Assembly (NCBI GenBank): GCA_947176045.1
Contig: CAMWPF010000073.1
Span: 1-7,171 of the forward strand
Direction: 5' to 3'
DNA: 7,171 bases
DNA from: an uncultured Treponema sp.
GTDB taxonomy: Bacteria > Spirochaetota > Spirochaetia > Treponematales > Treponemataceae
Positions within the stretch are counted from its first letter, which is position 1. The number at the start of each line of letters is the position of its first letter. The notes under the pieces were generated by a model. The model did not search any database and was not told the DNA's origin. It worked only from the letters and a program-made list of their open reading frames with translations. Below are positions 5,691 through 7,171 of this stretch, piece by piece. Position numbers and translations under genes: made by a program.

Positions 5691-5718
5691 ATTCTACCAC
5701 AGCCTGCCGGAAATGCAA
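5691..5718 (-). promoter_or_regulatory. Extended -10 promoter on the minus strand
   Basis: On the minus strand TTGCAT (5718-5713) and TAGAAT (5696-5691) are separated by 16 bases, and the -10 is preceded by TGG, the extended -10 element. The -35 matches 4 of 6 consensus bases and the -10 matches 5 of 6. Start site is expected near 5684. It points away from flgB and toward the tRNA, driving the small transcript that ends at 5476. Confidence 0.6.
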
Positions 5719-5820
5719 GCGCCGATTTCACTTTTTTTTGCGTTCCGGACCTTGTTCTGCCGGAGCGCGATTCAATGAAAAAGCTGTAATCTTTTGCCAT
5801 GAACGTCCGAAAAGTATAGT
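5719..5820 (+). promoter_or_regulatory. flgB upstream region with a weak promoter candidate
   Basis: This stretch separates the minus-strand promoter from flgB. The best plus-strand candidate is TTGCCA (5794-5799) with TATAGT (5815-5820). The spacer is only 15 bases, and the -10 directly abuts the flgB ATG at 5821, so a start site there would fall inside the gene. No Shine-Dalgarno site stands out before the ATG; the nearest purine run is GAAAAG. No full sigma28 (TAAA...GCCGATAA) site was found; GCCGATTT at 5720-5727 lacks a partner. A TCCGG/CCGGA pair near 5744-5764 has no following T-run. Confidence 0.3.
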
Positions 5821-6237
5821 ATGAATACTTTTACGAGAGATGTCGATTTGCTGCACCGCGCCCTTGACGCGAACGCGCTCCGCTATCAGGTTTCCGCGAA
5901 CAACCTTGCGAATTCCGAAGTGCCGAATTTCAAGCGTTCGACAGTCAGCTTTGAAAGCGAGCTGAAGCGCGCCTTCGATTCCGAAGAGCGGGCGCGGAAC
6001 GGCTTCCAGCTTGCGCGCACGGACGAGCGGCACATTGCGCTGAACGAGCCGTACGACTACCGGGATGTCCAGCCGCGGCGCGTCCTCGACTATGCGGCGA
6101 CGGCGAAGGCGAACGGAAACAACGTGGACGCCGAGACGGAGGCAAACACAATCCTCCAGATCCAGATGCAGTACCGGCTTCTGACGCAGATGACGAACTT
6201 TGAATTTTCACAGCTCAGCACTGTGATGAAGAAATAA
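5821..6237 (+). CDS. flgB: Flagellar basal-body rod protein FlgB
   Basis: FlgB is a proximal rod subunit of the flagellar basal body, exported by the flagellar type III system; in spirochaetes it sits in the periplasmic flagellum. The 138-residue product has the rod-protein N-terminal motif ANNLANSEVPNFKR (residues 26-39) inside the first helix region. It also has a C-terminal helical segment (NVDAETEANTILQIQMQYRL, about 101-120) typical of FlgB. Length is normal. It is the first gene of the expected flgB-flgC-fliE operon and is followed by flgC after a 29-base gap. ATG 5821 is chosen because it gives the standard FlgB N-terminus, even though no clear ribosome-binding site precedes it and TATAGT abuts it. 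Confidence 0.96.
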   Translation: MNTFTRDVDLLHRALDANALRYQVSANNLANSEVPNFKRSTVSFESELKRAFDSEERARNGFQLARTDERHIALNEPYDYRDVQPRRVLDYAATAKANGNNVDAETEANTILQIQMQYRLLTQMTNFEFSQLSTVMKK

Positions 6238-6266
6238 GCGCAGCCTGATTTTCATGGGAGCAAACG

Positions 6267-6725
6267 ATGGGACTTTTTACGAGCATTAACATTGCGGCGA
6301 CAGGAATGAGCGCGGAACGGCTCCGTTCGGACGTCATTTCCAACAACATTGCGAACGCTTCCACGACAAGCACGCCCGAAGGCGGGGCGTTTAAGCGTTC
6401 CCGCGTGATTTTTGAGCCTGCCGCCGCGTCCCGTCCGCAGTGGCGCAGCCCGTTCTGCCCCGAAGACTTGGACAGCGGGCCGGGAAAGGGCGTGAAGGTT
6501 CGGGAAATCGTCAAGGACACGTCGGAGGGGCGGCTCGTCTACGATCCGAACCACCGGGACGCCATCAAGTCCGGGCCGAACAAGGGCTTCGTGGAATATC
6601 CGAACGTGAACATCGTCAACGAGATGGTCGATTTGATTTCCGCGTCCCGCGCGTATGAGGCGAATTCCACAGTGATTGAGGGCGCGAAGACGATGTTCTC
6701 CGCCGCACTGGAAATCGGACGCTGA
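6267..6725 (+). CDS. flgC: Flagellar basal-body rod protein FlgC
   Basis: FlgC is the second proximal rod subunit, built next to FlgB on the basal body. The 152-residue product begins MGLFTSINIAATGMSAERL and has the rod motif SNNIANASTTSTPEGGAFKR (residues 25-44). The middle carries GKGVKVREIVKD and YDPNHRDA. The C-terminal signature is YPNVNIVNEMVDLISASRAY (111-130), followed by EANSTVIEGAKTM, which forms the second rod helix. GGGAG (6256-6260) lies six bases before the ATG, a good ribosome site. Length is slightly above the usual 134-150. It is followed by fliE after a 53-base gap that holds a six-codon ORF. Confidence 0.97.
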   Translation: MGLFTSINIAATGMSAERLRSDVISNNIANASTTSTPEGGAFKRSRVIFEPAAASRPQWRSPFCPEDLDSGPGKGVKVREIVKDTSEGRLVYDPNHRDAIKSGPNKGFVEYPNVNIVNEMVDLISASRAYEANSTVIEGAKTMFSAALEIGR

Positions 6726-6737
6726 TTTAGGTATACT
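6709..6737 (+). promoter_or_regulatory. Possible internal promoter before fliE
   Basis: TATACT (6732-6737) matches 5 of 6 -10 bases. TGGAAA, 17 bases upstream (6709-6714), matches 4 of 6 -35 bases and lies inside the end of flgC. A transcript from it would start near 6744, within the GGGGTGG ribosome-site-like sequence. This is weak: read-through from flgB could serve as well. Confidence 0.25.
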
Positions 6738-6754
6738 GTGAGCGGGGTGGAACA

Positions 6755-6775
6755 ATGAAGATAGCAGAATTCTGA
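6755..6775 (+). CDS. Six-codon ORF in frame with and just upstream of fliE
   Basis: ATG 6755 begins MKIAEF and ends at TGA 6773-6775; three bases later comes the fliE ATG in the same frame. GGGGTGG (6744-6750) is positioned as a ribosome site for this ATG, four bases away. The fliE ATG itself has no good site. Either ribosomes translate the short ORF and re-initiate at fliE, or the TGA interrupts a longer native FliE N-terminus. It is a translation signal and not expected to be a functional peptide. Confidence 0.35.
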   Translation: MKIAEF

Positions 6776-6778
6776 ACA

Positions 6779-7111
6779 ATGCAGATGACGCGGACGGATG
6801 CGGCGCATACGGGCGCATCGAAGCTTTCGGATATCGGCGCGCCTGCGGGCGGAATTCCTTCCGCAGCGGAGCAGGGCGCAGGACGGATGCGGCGCTCCTT
6901 CGAGGAGTACCTCGTGGACGCCGTTAAAAGCATGAACAGCCAGCAGCTGGAGGTTTCCAGCCTGCAGCAGAGGCTTGTCACGGAGCCGGACAGCGTCGAC
7001 ATCCACGATGTTACGATTGCGATGTCGAAGGCGCGGATGTCGCTCAATCTGGCGCAGTCCGTCATCGACCGGCTGGTGCAGGGCTGGTCCGAAATCACGA
7101 CGACAAGATAA
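6779..7111 (+). CDS. fliE: Flagellar hook-basal body complex protein FliE
   Basis: FliE joins the MS ring (FliF) to the proximal rod (FlgB/FlgC). The 110-residue product has a variable N-terminus. The conserved part follows: RSFEEYLVDAVKSMNSQQLE (about 39-58), the DSVDIHDVTIAMSKARMSLNLAQ block (71-93), and the terminal VIDRLVQGWSEITTTR, matching treponemal FliE endings. Start is uncertain. ATG 6779 is the first start after an in-frame TGA. ATG codons at 6755 (cut off by that TGA) and 6785 also exist. The ribosome site GGGGTGG serves the upstream ATG rather than this one. It follows flgC in the usual operon order, and fliF would be expected next. Confidence 0.94.
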   Translation: MQMTRTDAAHTGASKLSDIGAPAGGIPSAAEQGAGRMRRSFEEYLVDAVKSMNSQQLEVSSLQQRLVTEPDSVDIHDVTIAMSKARMSLNLAQSVIDRLVQGWSEITTTR

Positions 7112-7171
7112 GTTTCAATCGGATAGATGTGTGCGGGGAGGTTACTTCTCAGAATTCATATACTATGATAT
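7112..7171 (+). other. Leader of the next flagellar gene (window edge)
   Basis: The stretch contains GGGGAGG (7135-7141), a good ribosome-site core. No ATG, GTG or TTG lies at normal distance after it; the next ATG is at 7165, 23 bases on, preceded directly by TATACT (7159-7164). A short frame ATG 7127 to TGA 7168 (13 codons) overlaps ATG 7165. In spirochaetes fliF normally follows fliE, but too little sequence is visible to identify it. Confidence 0.3.

Overview
The window looks like a chromosomal piece of a GC-rich spirochaete, most likely a Treponema relative. The translation genes (infB, rbfA, truB) are universal. The flgB-flgC-fliE order, and FlgB and FliE proteins that read like the treponemal versions, point to spirochaetes. 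Species cannot be assigned by eye.

Layout: (1) 3-2555, a tightly packed, overlapping translation cluster: the 3' part of infB (IF2), rbfA (30S maturation factor) and truB (tRNA pseudouridine-55 synthase). (2) 2556-2809, a GC-rich non-coding gap with strong inverted repeats, ending in a sigma70-type promoter placed so that the next message would be leaderless. (3) 2810-5293, bactofilin, an exported TPR protein and the radical-SAM tRNA methylthiotransferase mtaB, closely spaced and probably co-transcribed. (4) 5290-5449, a tRNA-Pro(UGG) with its own promoter and intrinsic terminator. (5) 5476-5718, an apparently undescribed minus-strand unit of about 200 nt. It has an extended -10 promoter, a near-perfect Shine-Dalgarno site, a 16-codon ORF, several hairpins and a minus-strand terminator. 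(6) 5821-7171, the start of a flagellar basal-body operon: flgB, flgC, fliE, and the leader of whatever follows (fliF expected).

The left half serves ribosome and tRNA maturation: IF2 starts translation, RbfA matures 30S subunits, TruB and MtaB modify tRNAs. The right half builds the proximal rod and the rod/MS-ring junction of the periplasmic flagella. Bactofilin and the TPR protein fit a cell-envelope or cell-shape role.

The observations most worth following are the minus-strand mini-unit at 5476-5718, the six-codon ORF in frame with and just upstream of fliE, the leaderless bactofilin promoter, the Ala/Glu/Lys-rich C-terminal tail on IF2, and the structured gap after truB. No mobile element, CRISPR array or defence system was seen.
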